Assembly (NCBI RefSeq): GCF_001514125.1
Contig: NZ_KQ948563.1
Location: 58,469 to 122,468 of the forward strand
Direction of reading: 5' to 3'
DNA length: 64,000 nt
Origin: Streptomyces longwoodensis
GTDB taxonomy: Bacteria; Actinomycetota; Actinomycetes; Streptomycetales; Streptomycetaceae
Shown here: one piece after another, positions 25,600 through 33,141 of the stretch
How positions within the stretch are numbered: the first letter of the stretch is position 1
Layout of the letters: the number at the start of each line of letters is the position of its first letter
Notes under the pieces: model-generated
The model's input: the letters and a program-made list of their open reading frames with translations, nothing else
The model's database searches: none
Told to the model about the DNA's origin: nothing
Program-made: the position numbers and the translations under genes

Positions 25600-26841
25600 T
25601 CAGACCTCCAGGAGCGGGTCGAAGGCGGGCGGCAGCCGCTTCCAGGCGTCGCGCCCGGCTGCGTATTCGGCGTCGGTGAGCAGGCAGGACTCCAGCAGCC
25701 GGGTCAGGCCCTCGCGGTCCAGGCCCGGCGAGGTGAAGACCAGGTGCTGGCCGCGGTCACCGTGCTCGGGGTGCCAGTCCAGGGCGGCGGCGGCCCGGCG
25801 CACCGGCGGCACCCCGTCCCACGCCGCGTCGGACAGGGAGGCGAGCCAGGGTCCGGCCGGCTCGACGCACAGCGCCCCGCCGGCCGCGTCCCAGTGCAGC
25901 AGGGTGTCCGGCCGGTCGGCGAGCCAGAACCGGCCCCGGCTGCGGGCCGCCGCGCAGGTCAGGTCCTCCAGGGCCCGGTAGAGCCGTTCGGGGTGGAAGG
26001 GGCGGCGCCGGTGCCAGACGAGGGTGCTCACGCCGTGCGCGTCGGCCTCGGCGGGCAGCAGCGCGCACGCGGGGTGCTGGGCGGCGGCCGCGGCCTCGAC
26101 GTCGAACCCGGCGAGGACGGCCGCGGCCAGCGGGGAGAGGGCAGCGGGAATGCGGCCGTCCGCCGAGGTCAGCCGTGCGGGAGGGTTCGATGCACGTGCA
26201 GACGAAGGTGCCGATTCCGGTGCGCCGGGAGTCGCCGGATCGGCGGACGCACCGCTCGGGACCGGGACACGGCGGGCCGTCGGGTGGAGCTGGCGCAGCA
26301 GCTCGCGGTCCTCGTCGTCCGCTTCCGGGGAGTCCACGACGGCCAGGACGGGGGCATACTCCATCTGCCGGGCGAAGGTGTCGGCGACGGTGCGCCGGTC
26401 CTCGGCGGCCGCGGCGAGGCCGCGCTCGGCCAGGTCGTCGCCGTTGCCGAGGCAGGGCAGCAGCAGAGCCGGGTCGACGGCGGTGACCACCCCCATGAGG
26501 GTGAGACCGCCCGCGACGACCACCTCGGCCATCGGCCTGGGCTCGACGGAGTCCCACAGTTCGACCACCGCTAGCCGGGTGGCGCCGTCCTCGGCGAGCC
26601 GGCGCAACTCCGGCACGAGGTCCTCGCGCAACGCACAGCAGGCACAGTCGTTGACGAGCGGCGCCTCCCCCGCCGACCGGAGGCCGGCGGCGTCGCGGAC
26701 CGTGCGGACGACCGTGCCGGACGCGGCCGTCGTGAGGTCGTGGTGGAGGACCACGGCGCCGGGCACGTCGGCGAGCAGCCGGGCGACGGTCGCCCGGCGG
26801 GCGTCGGCGTGCAGCCCGCCGACGATCACGACCGGGAGCAT
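25600..26841 (-). CDS. CobW/COG0523-like protein of the Zur regulon, degenerate P-loop
   Basis: This 413-residue protein resembles COG0523 metallochaperones: the CxCC motif appears in LVNDCACCALREDLVPEL, followed by VELWDSVEPRPMAEVV and a C-terminal CobW domain from about residue 270 with VWHRRRPFHPERLYRALEDL. The expected N-terminal GTPase loop (GxxGxGKT) instead reads VGGLHADARRATVARLL with no GK-T/S, so GTP hydrolysis is doubtful. A linker near residues 195-225 is Pro/Ala/Ser rich. Its start shares one base with the L31 stop. It is probably involved in zinc allocation under starvation. Confidence 0.88.
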   Translation of the reverse strand: MLPVVIVGGLHADARRATVARLLADVPGAVVLHHDLTTAASGTVVRTVRDAAGLRSAGEAPLVNDCACCALREDLVPELRRLAEDGATRLAVVELWDSVEPRPMAEVVVAGGLTLMGVVTAVDPALLLPCLGNGDDLAERGLAAAAEDRRTVADTFARQMEYAPVLAVVDSPEADDEDRELLRQLHPTARRVPVPSGASADPATPGAPESAPSSARASNPPARLTSADGRIPAALSPLAAAVLAGFDVEAAAAAQHPACALLPAEADAHGVSTLVWHRRRPFHPERLYRALEDLTCAAARSRGRFWLADRPDTLLHWDAAGGALCVEPAGPWLASLSDAAWDGVPPVRRAAAALDWHPEHGDRGQHLVFTSPGLDREGLTRLLESCLLTDAEYAAGRDAWKRLPPAFDPLLEV

Positions 26842-27095
26842 CAGCCCTTCTCCCCGCTCCCGTACCGGCGCTCGAAGCGCTCGACGCGGCCCGCGGTGTC
26901 CAGGACACGGGCGGTACCGGTGTGGAAGGGGTGGCTCACGTCGGAGATCTCCACGTCGACGACCGGGTACGTGCGGCCGTCCTCCCAGACGACCGTCTTC
27001 TCGCTCGTCATGGTGCAGCGGGTCAGGAAGGCGTGGCCCGCGGCCCGGTCACGGAAGACGACGGGGCCGTAGGCGGGGTGGATTCCGTTGCGCAT
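26841..27095 (-). CDS. rpmE2: 50S ribosomal protein L31 type B
   Basis: This 84-residue type-B L31 (YkgM-like) shows MRNGIHPAYGPVVFRD, then SHPFHTGTARVLDTAGRVERFERRYG. The zinc ligands of type-A L31 are missing; one Cys remains (TRCTM). It is the first gene leftward from the Zur box and overlaps the CobW-like gene. Under zinc limitation it would displace zinc-binding L31 and free the metal. Confidence 0.96.
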   Translation of the reverse strand: MRNGIHPAYGPVVFRDRAAGHAFLTRCTMTSEKTVVWEDGRTYPVVDVEISDVSHPFHTGTARVLDTAGRVERFERRYGSGEKG

Positions 27096-27164
27096 GACGG
27101 TGGTTCAGCGCTCCTCAGGGAAGTCGACGCGGCGCTCGGTACGGCCGCGATACTGGTACCTTAC

Positions 27165-27179
27165 TGAAAATGAATACCA
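27165..27179. promoter_or_regulatory. Probable Zur box
   Basis: TGAAAATGAATACCA carries the full left half of the recalled Streptomyces Zur consensus (TGAAAATGATTTTCA) with a degraded right half. It lies between divergent rpmE2 and rpmB, 70 and 35 bp from their starts, in the one AT-rich patch of this region, and could control both directions. Confidence 0.78.
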
Positions 27180-27213
27180 TTAGCGTCAAGCGATCGAGGA
27201 GAGGTACGTCACC

Positions 27214-27450
27214 GTGTCCGCCCACTGCATGCTGACCGGGGCCCGTCCCGGTTTCGGCAACCGCGTCTCCCACTCCCACCGGCGCACGTCGCGCCGCTTC
27301 GACCCGAACGTGCAGACCAAGCGGTACTGGCTGCCGGGCGAGGGGCGGTACGTACGCCTCCGGCTGAGCGCCAGGGGCATCCGCACGGTCGACGCGATCG
27401 GCGTCGAGGCGGCCGTCGCCCGCATCCGCGCGCGGGGGGTGCGGGTCTGA
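27214..27450 (+). CDS. rpmB: 50S ribosomal protein L28, alternative paralogue
   Basis: This 78-residue L28 begins MSAHCMLTGARPGFGNRVSHSHRRTSRRFDPNVQ and has RLRLSARGIRTVDAIG, which is typical. Paired CxxC zinc motifs are absent. GTG start with GGAGAGG upstream. It is the first gene right of the Zur box; its stop overlaps the S14 ATG (TGATG). In S. coelicolor, as recalled, an L33 gene accompanies this set; none fits in the gap here. Confidence 0.95.
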   Translation: MSAHCMLTGARPGFGNRVSHSHRRTSRRFDPNVQTKRYWLPGEGRYVRLRLSARGIRTVDAIGVEAAVARIRARGVRV

Positions 27451-27755
27451 TGGCCAAGAAGAGCAAGATCGCCAAGAACGAGCAGCGGCGCGCGGTCGTC
27501 GCGCGGTACGCCGCGCGCCGGGCCGAGCTGAAGGAGGTCCTCCGCCGGCCCTCCTGCACTCCGCAGGAACGGCTCGCCGCCCGGCGGGAGCTGGCCCGCC
27601 AGCCACGCGACGCGAGCGCCACGCGTGTGCGCAACCGCGACCAGGTCGACGGGCGTCCGCGCGGCTATTTCCGGGCGTTCGGGCTGGCGCGGGTGCACCT
27701 GCGGGAGCAGGCACACGCGGGGTACCTGCCAGGGGTGCGTAAGGCGTCGTGGTGA
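27450..27755 (+). CDS. rpsN: 30S ribosomal protein S14, zinc-free type
   Basis: This 101-residue long-form S14 without CxxC zinc ligands starts MAKKSKIAKNEQRRAVVARYAARRAELKE and ends with NRDQVDGRPRGYFRAFGLARVHLREQAHAGYLPGVRKASW. The length and lack of zinc ribbon identify the C-minus paralogue used during zinc limitation. It overlaps rpmB by one base and ends the rightward Zur operon. Confidence 0.96.
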   Translation: MAKKSKIAKNEQRRAVVARYAARRAELKEVLRRPSCTPQERLAARRELARQPRDASATRVRNRDQVDGRPRGYFRAFGLARVHLREQAHAGYLPGVRKASW

Positions 27756-27949
27756 GCGGGGGTGCGGAAGGCTTCGCGCTGAGCGGGGTGCCGAGCAAGG
27801 GCTGAGCGGCGGGGATGGGCCGGTCGATGACCGGCTCGGGACGCAGAAGGTGCAGCGACGGCGCTCGGGGTCGTCGTGCGCCCCCTGCTGGTAGCTTGCT
27901 GCGGACCTCCCGGTCGGGTGGGCCGGCCGGCGACAGCTTGGAGTGTGCA

Positions 27950-28471
27950 GTGACTTCGGTGACGTACTCCCGCCGGTGCACGTGGGCGGCCGCCGCCGCG
28001 CTGACCGGTGCGCTCGTGCTGGCCGGGTGCAGCGACGACGGCGGTGACCCCGACGGCAAGGCGTCCCCCACGCCGAGCGCCACGGCGACGGCGGACACCG
28101 GAGGGGCCGACGGCACGGACGGCAGCCCCTCGGCGTCGGCGACCGCCGCCGCGGGTTCCCTGGAGGGCAGCTGGCTCGGCACGGTCGACGGCGAGGCCGT
28201 CGTGCTGATGGTGACCGGCGGCAAGGCCGCGCTGTACGCGACCGGCGGCACCGTGTGCAGCGGCAGCGCCGGCGGGCAGGCGGGGGCCCGGACGATCCGC
28301 CTGTCCTGCGCCAGCGGCAAGAAGACCCGCACCACCGGCACGGTCGACTCCGTCAACGGCTCGACGCTCCGGGTCACCTGGCAGGGTGGCGCCGGTCAGG
28401 AGACGTACACCAAGGCGGAGAGCGGCGGCGGCTGGCCGTCGGGGCTGCCGACGACGGGACTGGGCTCGTAG
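27950..28471 (+). CDS. Secreted lipoprotein of unknown function
   Basis: This 173-residue protein has a lipoprotein signal peptide with lipobox LVLAGC (Cys about residue 27), followed by an Asp/Gly/Ser/Thr/Ala-rich linker of about 45 residues. A compact beta-rich domain follows, LEGSWLGTVDGEAVVLMVTGGKAALYATGGTVCSG, with two Cys that may form a disulfide. GTG at 27950 has GGAG upstream. No family name is certain. It is predicted to sit on the outer face of the membrane. Confidence 0.85.
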   Translation: MTSVTYSRRCTWAAAAALTGALVLAGCSDDGGDPDGKASPTPSATATADTGGADGTDGSPSASATAAAGSLEGSWLGTVDGEAVVLMVTGGKAALYATGGTVCSGSAGGQAGARTIRLSCASGKKTRTTGTVDSVNGSTLRVTWQGGAGQETYTKAESGGGWPSGLPTTGLGS

Positions 28472-28564
28472 CGGTCCGGTCACGACCGCGGGGGCGGGCG
28501 GCGGACGGGGGTGATCATGCGTGATGATCCTTCGAGCACCGTCACGACATCCGAGGACCCCTTC

Positions 28565-29101
28565 ATGCGCGCCGTTCCCATCACCGTCACCACCCTCGCC
28601 GCCGCCCTGCTGCTGACCGCCTGCGACAACGGCGGCGACTCCGGCAACGACGACGCGAAGCCCCCGTCCACCCCGTCCGCCGCCGCCTCGGGCGGCTGCG
28701 CGGCCGACGGGCTGGACGCGCAGGTGGGCCCGGTGAGCGAGGCGCCGGCGGCCGGGGACACCGGCACCGTCACGGTCACGCTCACCAACAAGGGCGCCGA
28801 GTGCACCCTGAAGGGCTTCCCCGTGGTCCGCCTGCACGCCGACACGGCCGTCGACGTCCCCCAGGACCCCAGCGCGCCGGCCCAGGCACTGACGCTGCCG
28901 GAGCAGGGCACCGCGTCGTTCACGATCACCTACGTGCGGGGCGACGGCGGCAAGAGCGTCGCCGCCAAGACCGCCTCCTACGCCCTGCCGAACGGCACCG
29001 GCGACCCCGTCGACTTCGACTGGACCTACGGCGACGTCGCGCGCAAGGACGACGGCGCGGTGGACGCCACGGTGAGCGGGTTCCAGCAGGCGGGCGACTG
29101 A
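28565..29101 (+). CDS. DUF4232-type lipoprotein
   Basis: This 178-residue lipoprotein has lipobox LLLTAC near residue 19, a Ser/Pro/Ala linker, then a DUF4232-like beta domain: CAADGLDAQVGPVSEAPAAGDTGTVTVTLTNKGAECTLKGFPVVRLH with two conserved Cys and a final VDATVSGFQQ. The domain is frequent in Streptomyces extracytoplasmic proteins; its role is unknown. ATG at 28565 follows CGAGGA. It is 94 bp downstream of another lipoprotein gene in the same direction. Confidence 0.87.
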   Translation: MRAVPITVTTLAAALLLTACDNGGDSGNDDAKPPSTPSAAASGGCAADGLDAQVGPVSEAPAAGDTGTVTVTLTNKGAECTLKGFPVVRLHADTAVDVPQDPSAPAQALTLPEQGTASFTITYVRGDGGKSVAAKTASYALPNGTGDPVDFDWTYGDVARKDDGAVDATVSGFQQAGD

Positions 29102-29207
29102 TCCCGGCAGGAGTTCGACGGCCGCCCGCGTGCCCACGCGTGCGTGGACGTCCCCGTGGGCGCGGGCGGGGACGCGTCCACGCGCGGGTGCGTGTACGGC
29201 GGCCCGG

Positions 29208-30383
29208 TCACTCCGACGGCAGCCGCGGCCGGGAGCGCATCTGCGCCCGGTCGGCGGCGCGGGCGCCCTCGGTCCAGCCCGCCTCGTCGCTCACCCCGCG
29301 CAGACGCGTGCTGACCGTGTCCGGGAACAGCCGGTCGGCCGCCGCGGTGACCGCGACCTCGCGGGAGGCGAGCACCGGCAGCAGGTCGTCGGTCACCTGG
29401 GACCCGGCCGCCTCAGCGAGCCGGGTGCCGACGCGATGGGCGTACGCGGCGAGGAACGACTGCCGGAAGGTCTTGGTCCGCTTGCGCCCGCCGGCCCGCT
29501 GGGCGGCCTCCGCCCGGGTCATCGCCGACTGGGCCTGCACCAGGAGCGAGGTGTAGAGCAGCTCGACGACCTCCAGGTCGGCCTCGAAGCCGACGACCGT
29601 GGAGAAGCAGAACGGCTCGTTCCACACGGCCCGGCAGTGGTTCGCGGACGCCACCGCGTCCAGCAGGACCGCCTTGGCCTGCTCGTACGGCGGCTCGACC
29701 CCGATCCGGCAGGCGCCGGGCGCGTCGGGTGCGGGCGCCGCGGCGTCCAGCAGGGCCTCGTCCACGCTGTGCTTGGCCATCAGCTCCTGCGCCTTCGCGC
29801 TCAGCGCCTCCGCCTCCTCGGGGAACCCGGTCGCCTCCGCCTTGGCGAGCAGGGCGCGGATCCGGGCGAGCATCCGCCCGCCGGAGCCACCGGAGCCGCC
29901 GGAGCCGCCCGCGGTGTTCGTCCGGCCCGACCCGTGCGGCGGCGCGTCCTGCAAGGGCTCCAGCGCGGGCAGGCGCAGCAACAGGCGGTACAGCTCCAGG
30001 ACCGCCGTCGCGTGCGAGAAGCGGTCCGGGCGGGGCGGGGCCTCGGCGAGCACCTCGTCGAGCTGGGCGAGCTGGTCGCGCCAGCGGCGCCCGCGCACCC
30101 GGTCGCGCGGCGCCTGCGCGCGGATCAGCTCCGCGAGCAGGCACACCGGGGCGTCCCCGAGCTCGCGCCGGACCACCCGCACGACGTCGGCGGGCTGCCA
30201 GCCGCGTGCCCACAGGGCCGCCACGAACTCCTCCCCCCGGCGCACGAGCTCGGCGTCCGCCGCGGGGTCCGCGGCCAGCAGGGAGGCGCCGCTGTCCAGG
30301 GAGGCGTCGGCGCTGTCGTAGAGGGCCGTGCGGAAGGCGCGCTCCACGGTGGAGGGGCCGGTGGGGGTGTCGCTGCTGCTCAC
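29208..30383 (-). CDS. DUF2786 domain protein
   Basis: This 391-residue protein carries a DUF2786 segment, MLARIRALLAKAEATGFPEEAEALSAKAQELMAKHSVDEALL, around residues 170-210, preceded by a Gly-Gly-Ser linker, with an N-terminal helical domain. The downstream part, ANHCRAVWNEPFCFSTVVGFEADLEVVELLYTSLLVQAQ, is the usual companion domain. Function is unknown; phage and actinobacterial members exist. It is divergent from the ClpN-type regulator and shares its operator region. Confidence 0.87.
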   Translation of the reverse strand: MSSSDTPTGPSTVERAFRTALYDSADASLDSGASLLAADPAADAELVRRGEEFVAALWARGWQPADVVRVVRRELGDAPVCLLAELIRAQAPRDRVRGRRWRDQLAQLDEVLAEAPPRPDRFSHATAVLELYRLLLRLPALEPLQDAPPHGSGRTNTAGGSGGSGGSGGRMLARIRALLAKAEATGFPEEAEALSAKAQELMAKHSVDEALLDAAAPAPDAPGACRIGVEPPYEQAKAVLLDAVASANHCRAVWNEPFCFSTVVGFEADLEVVELLYTSLLVQAQSAMTRAEAAQRAGGRKRTKTFRQSFLAAYAHRVGTRLAEAAGSQVTDDLLPVLASREVAVTAAADRLFPDTVSTRLRGVSDEAGWTEGARAADRAQMRSRPRLPSE

Positions 30384-30415
30384 CCGTCGATGGTGGCACG
30401 CGCGCGGAAGGGACT

Positions 30416-30461
30416 GTCAACCGCGGGTTGACGGCTCGCCGCTGTCAACCTACGGTTGACA
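30416..30461 (+). promoter_or_regulatory. Twin operators and leaderless promoter of the ClpN-HTH gene
   Basis: Two palindromes, GTCAACCGCGGGTTGAC (30416-30432) and TGTCAACCTACGGTTGACA (30443-30461), have identical arms GTCAACC-N3-GGTTGAC. TTGACG (30428-30433) and TACGGT (30451-30456) are 17 bp apart, giving a promoter whose start would fall at about the ATG (30463). Each operator covers one promoter hexamer, a typical repression layout. Confidence 0.82.
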
Positions 30462-30462
30462 C

Positions 30463-31227
30463 ATGTCGACGAACCCCAACCCCGCCGTCACCACTCCCGT
30501 CCGCCTGGACGACCTCATCGACGCCATCAAGAAGGTCCACACCGAGCCCCTCGAGCAGCTCCAGGACGCCGTGATCGCCGCGGACCACCTCGGGGACGTG
30601 GCCGACCACCTCATCGGGCACTTCGTGGACCAGGCGCGGCGCTCCGGCGCCTCCTGGACCGACATCGGCCGCAGCATGGGCGTCACCCGGCAGGCCGCCC
30701 AGAAGCGGTTCGTGCCGAAGGAGTCCACCGACCTCGACCCCAGCCAGGGCTTCGCCCGCTACACCCCCCGCGCGCGCAACGTCGTCGTCAGCGCCCACAA
30801 CGAGGCCAAGGCGGCCGGCGCCACCGAGGGCCTGCCCGAGCACCTGGTCCTCGGCCTGCTCGCCGAGCCGGAAGGGCTGGCCGCCCGCGCGGTCACCGCT
30901 CAGGGCGTCGGCCTGGACGCGGTGCGCGAGGCGGCCAGGGCAGCGCTGCCGCCCGCCACCGAGGACGCCCCGGAGCTCGTGCCGTACGGCCCGGACGCCA
31001 AGAAGGTCCTGGAGCTGACGTTCCGCGAGGCCCTGCGCCTGGGCCACAACTACGTCGGCACCGAGCACCTGCTGCTCGCCCTGCTGGAGCACGAGAACGG
31101 CGAGGGCGTCCTGAGCGGACTCGGCATCGAGAAGGCGGCGACCGAGCGGTACGTCGCCGAGACCCTGGCACAGCTGGTGGCGCGGCAGGCCGAGGCCGAC
31201 CCGCCCGAGGCGCCGAAGGGCCCGTGA
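30463..31227 (+). CDS. Clp N-terminal (ClpN) domain protein with HTH, putative autoregulator
   Basis: This 254-residue protein has no ATPase module. Residues 1-90 include an HTH-like SWTDIGRSMGVTRQAAQKRF. Two ClpN (Clp_N repeat) segments follow: YTPRARNVVVSAHNEAKAAGATEGLPEHLVLGLL and KKVLELTFREALRLGHNYVGTEHLLLALLEHENG, like the substrate-receptor domain of ClpC. It may therefore link DNA binding to Clp-type recognition (inference). No ribosome site precedes the ATG, matching the leaderless promoter. Twin palindromes immediately upstream suggest self-repression. Confidence 0.88.
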   Translation: MSTNPNPAVTTPVRLDDLIDAIKKVHTEPLEQLQDAVIAADHLGDVADHLIGHFVDQARRSGASWTDIGRSMGVTRQAAQKRFVPKESTDLDPSQGFARYTPRARNVVVSAHNEAKAAGATEGLPEHLVLGLLAEPEGLAARAVTAQGVGLDAVREAARAALPPATEDAPELVPYGPDAKKVLELTFREALRLGHNYVGTEHLLLALLEHENGEGVLSGLGIEKAATERYVAETLAQLVARQAEADPPEAPKGP

Positions 31228-31307
31228 CCCCGGAGCGCCCCACGCCCTCCGGAGGCATGACAGCGCAGGTCAGGGCCATTGTCAGACCCCCCTGCCACAC
31301 TGACCGC

Positions 31308-32993
31308 ATGACCGACCGCTGGGCGCTCGCCCCGGCCGAGGACGGCGGCGTGGAGCTCGCCCCCCTCGGCCGGGACGGGCTGCCCGCCGGCCCGGTCGTC
31401 CGGGAGGCGGATCTCGTCGAGGCCGTACGCCGACGGCCCGACGTGACCCGATGGGTCTGGCGTTCCACGGCCGAGGTGTACCCGCGTCTGCTCGCCACGG
31501 GGGTGCGAGTCGAGCGGTGCTACGACGTCGAGGACGCCGAGACCCTCCTCCTGGGCCACGAGGGGAGGGGCGGCGAGCCGCGCTCCGCGGCCGCCGCCCT
31601 GGCCCGGCTGCGCGGCGGACCGGTCCCGCGCGACCCGCCGCCGCGCTCGGCCGAGCCCGGCTCCCAGTCGCCGCTGTTCGAGCCGCAGGGCGTCCCGGTG
31701 CGCCTGGCTGACCTGCTCGCGGTCTACGCCGAGCAGCAGCGGCGCCACGACCGGGCCGAGCACCCCGACCGGATGCGGCTGCTGACCGCCGCCGAGTCGG
31801 CGGGGATGCTGGTCGCCGCCGAGATGAACCGCGCCGGGCTGCCGTGGCGCGCGGACGTCCACCGCGCGGTGCTGCACGACCTGCTGGGCGAGCGGTACGC
31901 CGGAAGGGGCGAGCCGCGGCGCCTGGCCGAGCTGGCCGACGAGGTGTCCGCCGCCTTCGGCCGCCGGGTGCGGCCCGACCTGCCGGCCGACGTGGTCAAG
32001 GCGTTCGCGCAGGCCGGCGTCAAGGTCAGGTCCACCCGCCGCTGGGAGCTGGAGTCGCTGGACCACCCGGCGGTGAAACCCCTGGTGGAGTACAAGAAGC
32101 TGTACCGCATCTGGGTCGCGCACGGCTGGTCCTGGCTCCAGGACTGGGTGCGCGACGGACGCTTCCGGCCGGAGTTCCACGCGGGCGGCACGGTCACCGG
32201 CCGCTGGGTGACCAATGGCGGGGGCGCCCTGCAGATCCCCAAGGTGATCCGGCGCGCCGTGGTCGCCGACCCCGGCTGGCGGCTGGTGGTCGCCGACGCC
32301 GACCAGATGGAGCCGCGCGTGCTCGCCGCGATCTCCCGCGATCCCGGGCTGATGGAGGTGGCCGGCCGGGACAGCGACCTCTACCAGGCGGTGTCCGACC
32401 GCGCCTTCTCCGGCGACCGCGCCCAGGCCAAGCTCGCCGTGCTCGGCGCCGTCTACGGCCAGACCTCCGGCGACGGCCTGAAGAACCTCGCCGCCCTGCG
32501 CCGCCGCTTCCCGCGCGCGGTGGCGTACGTCGACGAGGCCGCCCGGGCCGGTGAGGAGGGCCGGCTGGTGCGCACCTGGCTGGGCCGCACCTGCCCGCCC
32601 GCGGCCCGGACCGGCGAGGACGCGGAGGACGAGGCGGGCATCCCGACGGGCGAGGAGGGCACCGACGACCGCCCGTGGGTGCCGGGGTACGCCTCGACCG
32701 ATGCCCGCGCCCGCGGCCGGTTCGCCCGCAACTTCGTCGTCCAGGGCAGCGCCGCCGACTGGGCCCTGCTGCTGCTCGCCGCGCTGCGCCGCGCCTGCGC
32801 GGGCCTGGCGGCCGAGCTGGTCTTCTTCCAGCACGACGAGGTGATCGTGCACTGCCCCGAGGAGGAGGCGGAGGCGGTCGTAGCGGCGATCCGCGAGGCG
32901 TCGCGCACGGCCGGCCGCCTGACGTTCGGGGAGACGCCGGTGCGCTTCCCGTTCACGACGGCCGTGGTGGAGTGCTACGCCGACGCCAAGTGA
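31308..32993 (+). CDS. Family-A DNA polymerase-like protein (bifunctional 3'-5' exonuclease/polymerase)
   Basis: This 561-residue protein has a C-terminal family-A polymerase domain: motif A is VADADQMEPRVLAAIS, motif B RAQAKLAVLGAVYGQTSG, motif C FFQHDEVIVHCP. The N-terminal 150 residues correspond to the 3'-5' exonuclease region but are poorly conserved, and a 5' nuclease domain is absent. It is much shorter than PolA (about 900 residues). A role in repair synthesis is likely, but motif A differs from the canonical DYSQIELR. ATG at 31308; no clear ribosome site. Confidence 0.9.
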   Translation: MTDRWALAPAEDGGVELAPLGRDGLPAGPVVREADLVEAVRRRPDVTRWVWRSTAEVYPRLLATGVRVERCYDVEDAETLLLGHEGRGGEPRSAAAALARLRGGPVPRDPPPRSAEPGSQSPLFEPQGVPVRLADLLAVYAEQQRRHDRAEHPDRMRLLTAAESAGMLVAAEMNRAGLPWRADVHRAVLHDLLGERYAGRGEPRRLAELADEVSAAFGRRVRPDLPADVVKAFAQAGVKVRSTRRWELESLDHPAVKPLVEYKKLYRIWVAHGWSWLQDWVRDGRFRPEFHAGGTVTGRWVTNGGGALQIPKVIRRAVVADPGWRLVVADADQMEPRVLAAISRDPGLMEVAGRDSDLYQAVSDRAFSGDRAQAKLAVLGAVYGQTSGDGLKNLAALRRRFPRAVAYVDEAARAGEEGRLVRTWLGRTCPPAARTGEDAEDEAGIPTGEEGTDDRPWVPGYASTDARARGRFARNFVVQGSAADWALLLLAALRRACAGLAAELVFFQHDEVIVHCPEEEAEAVVAAIREASRTAGRLTFGETPVRFPFTTAVVECYADAK

Positions 32994-33058
32994 GGCCTGC
33001 TCTTCCCCTGGCAGCAACAGGCTGACCGACTGACCCACCGCCCCTGAACGCCCCTATT

Positions 33059-33106
33059 GCGTACGCCGTACTCACCTGCGTACGGTGACCGCGTACGCCG
33101 TACTCA
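33059..33106. promoter_or_regulatory. Repeated TetR-type operators before the exporter
   Basis: GCGTACGCCGTACTCA occurs twice, at 33059-33074 and 33091-33106 (32-bp period). A 13/16 version precedes the tetR gene at 35815. They lie 36 bp upstream of the ATPase gene. Confidence 0.8.
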
Positions 33107-33141
33107 GAAAGTCGATCACCGGAGGAGAGAGTGAGGGGAAC

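Noticed and set aside
26186..26199. Third TGCACGTGCA-like sequence inside the CobW-like gene
   Set aside because: It shares only about 10-12 bp with the E1/E2 element, lies within a coding linker, and has no promoter beside it; probably chance.
30456..31260. Upstream frame continuous with the polymerase-like gene
   Set aside because: The ClpN-type gene in the other frame has family motifs and matching promoter; the polymerase protein begins at 31308 with ordinary sequence.
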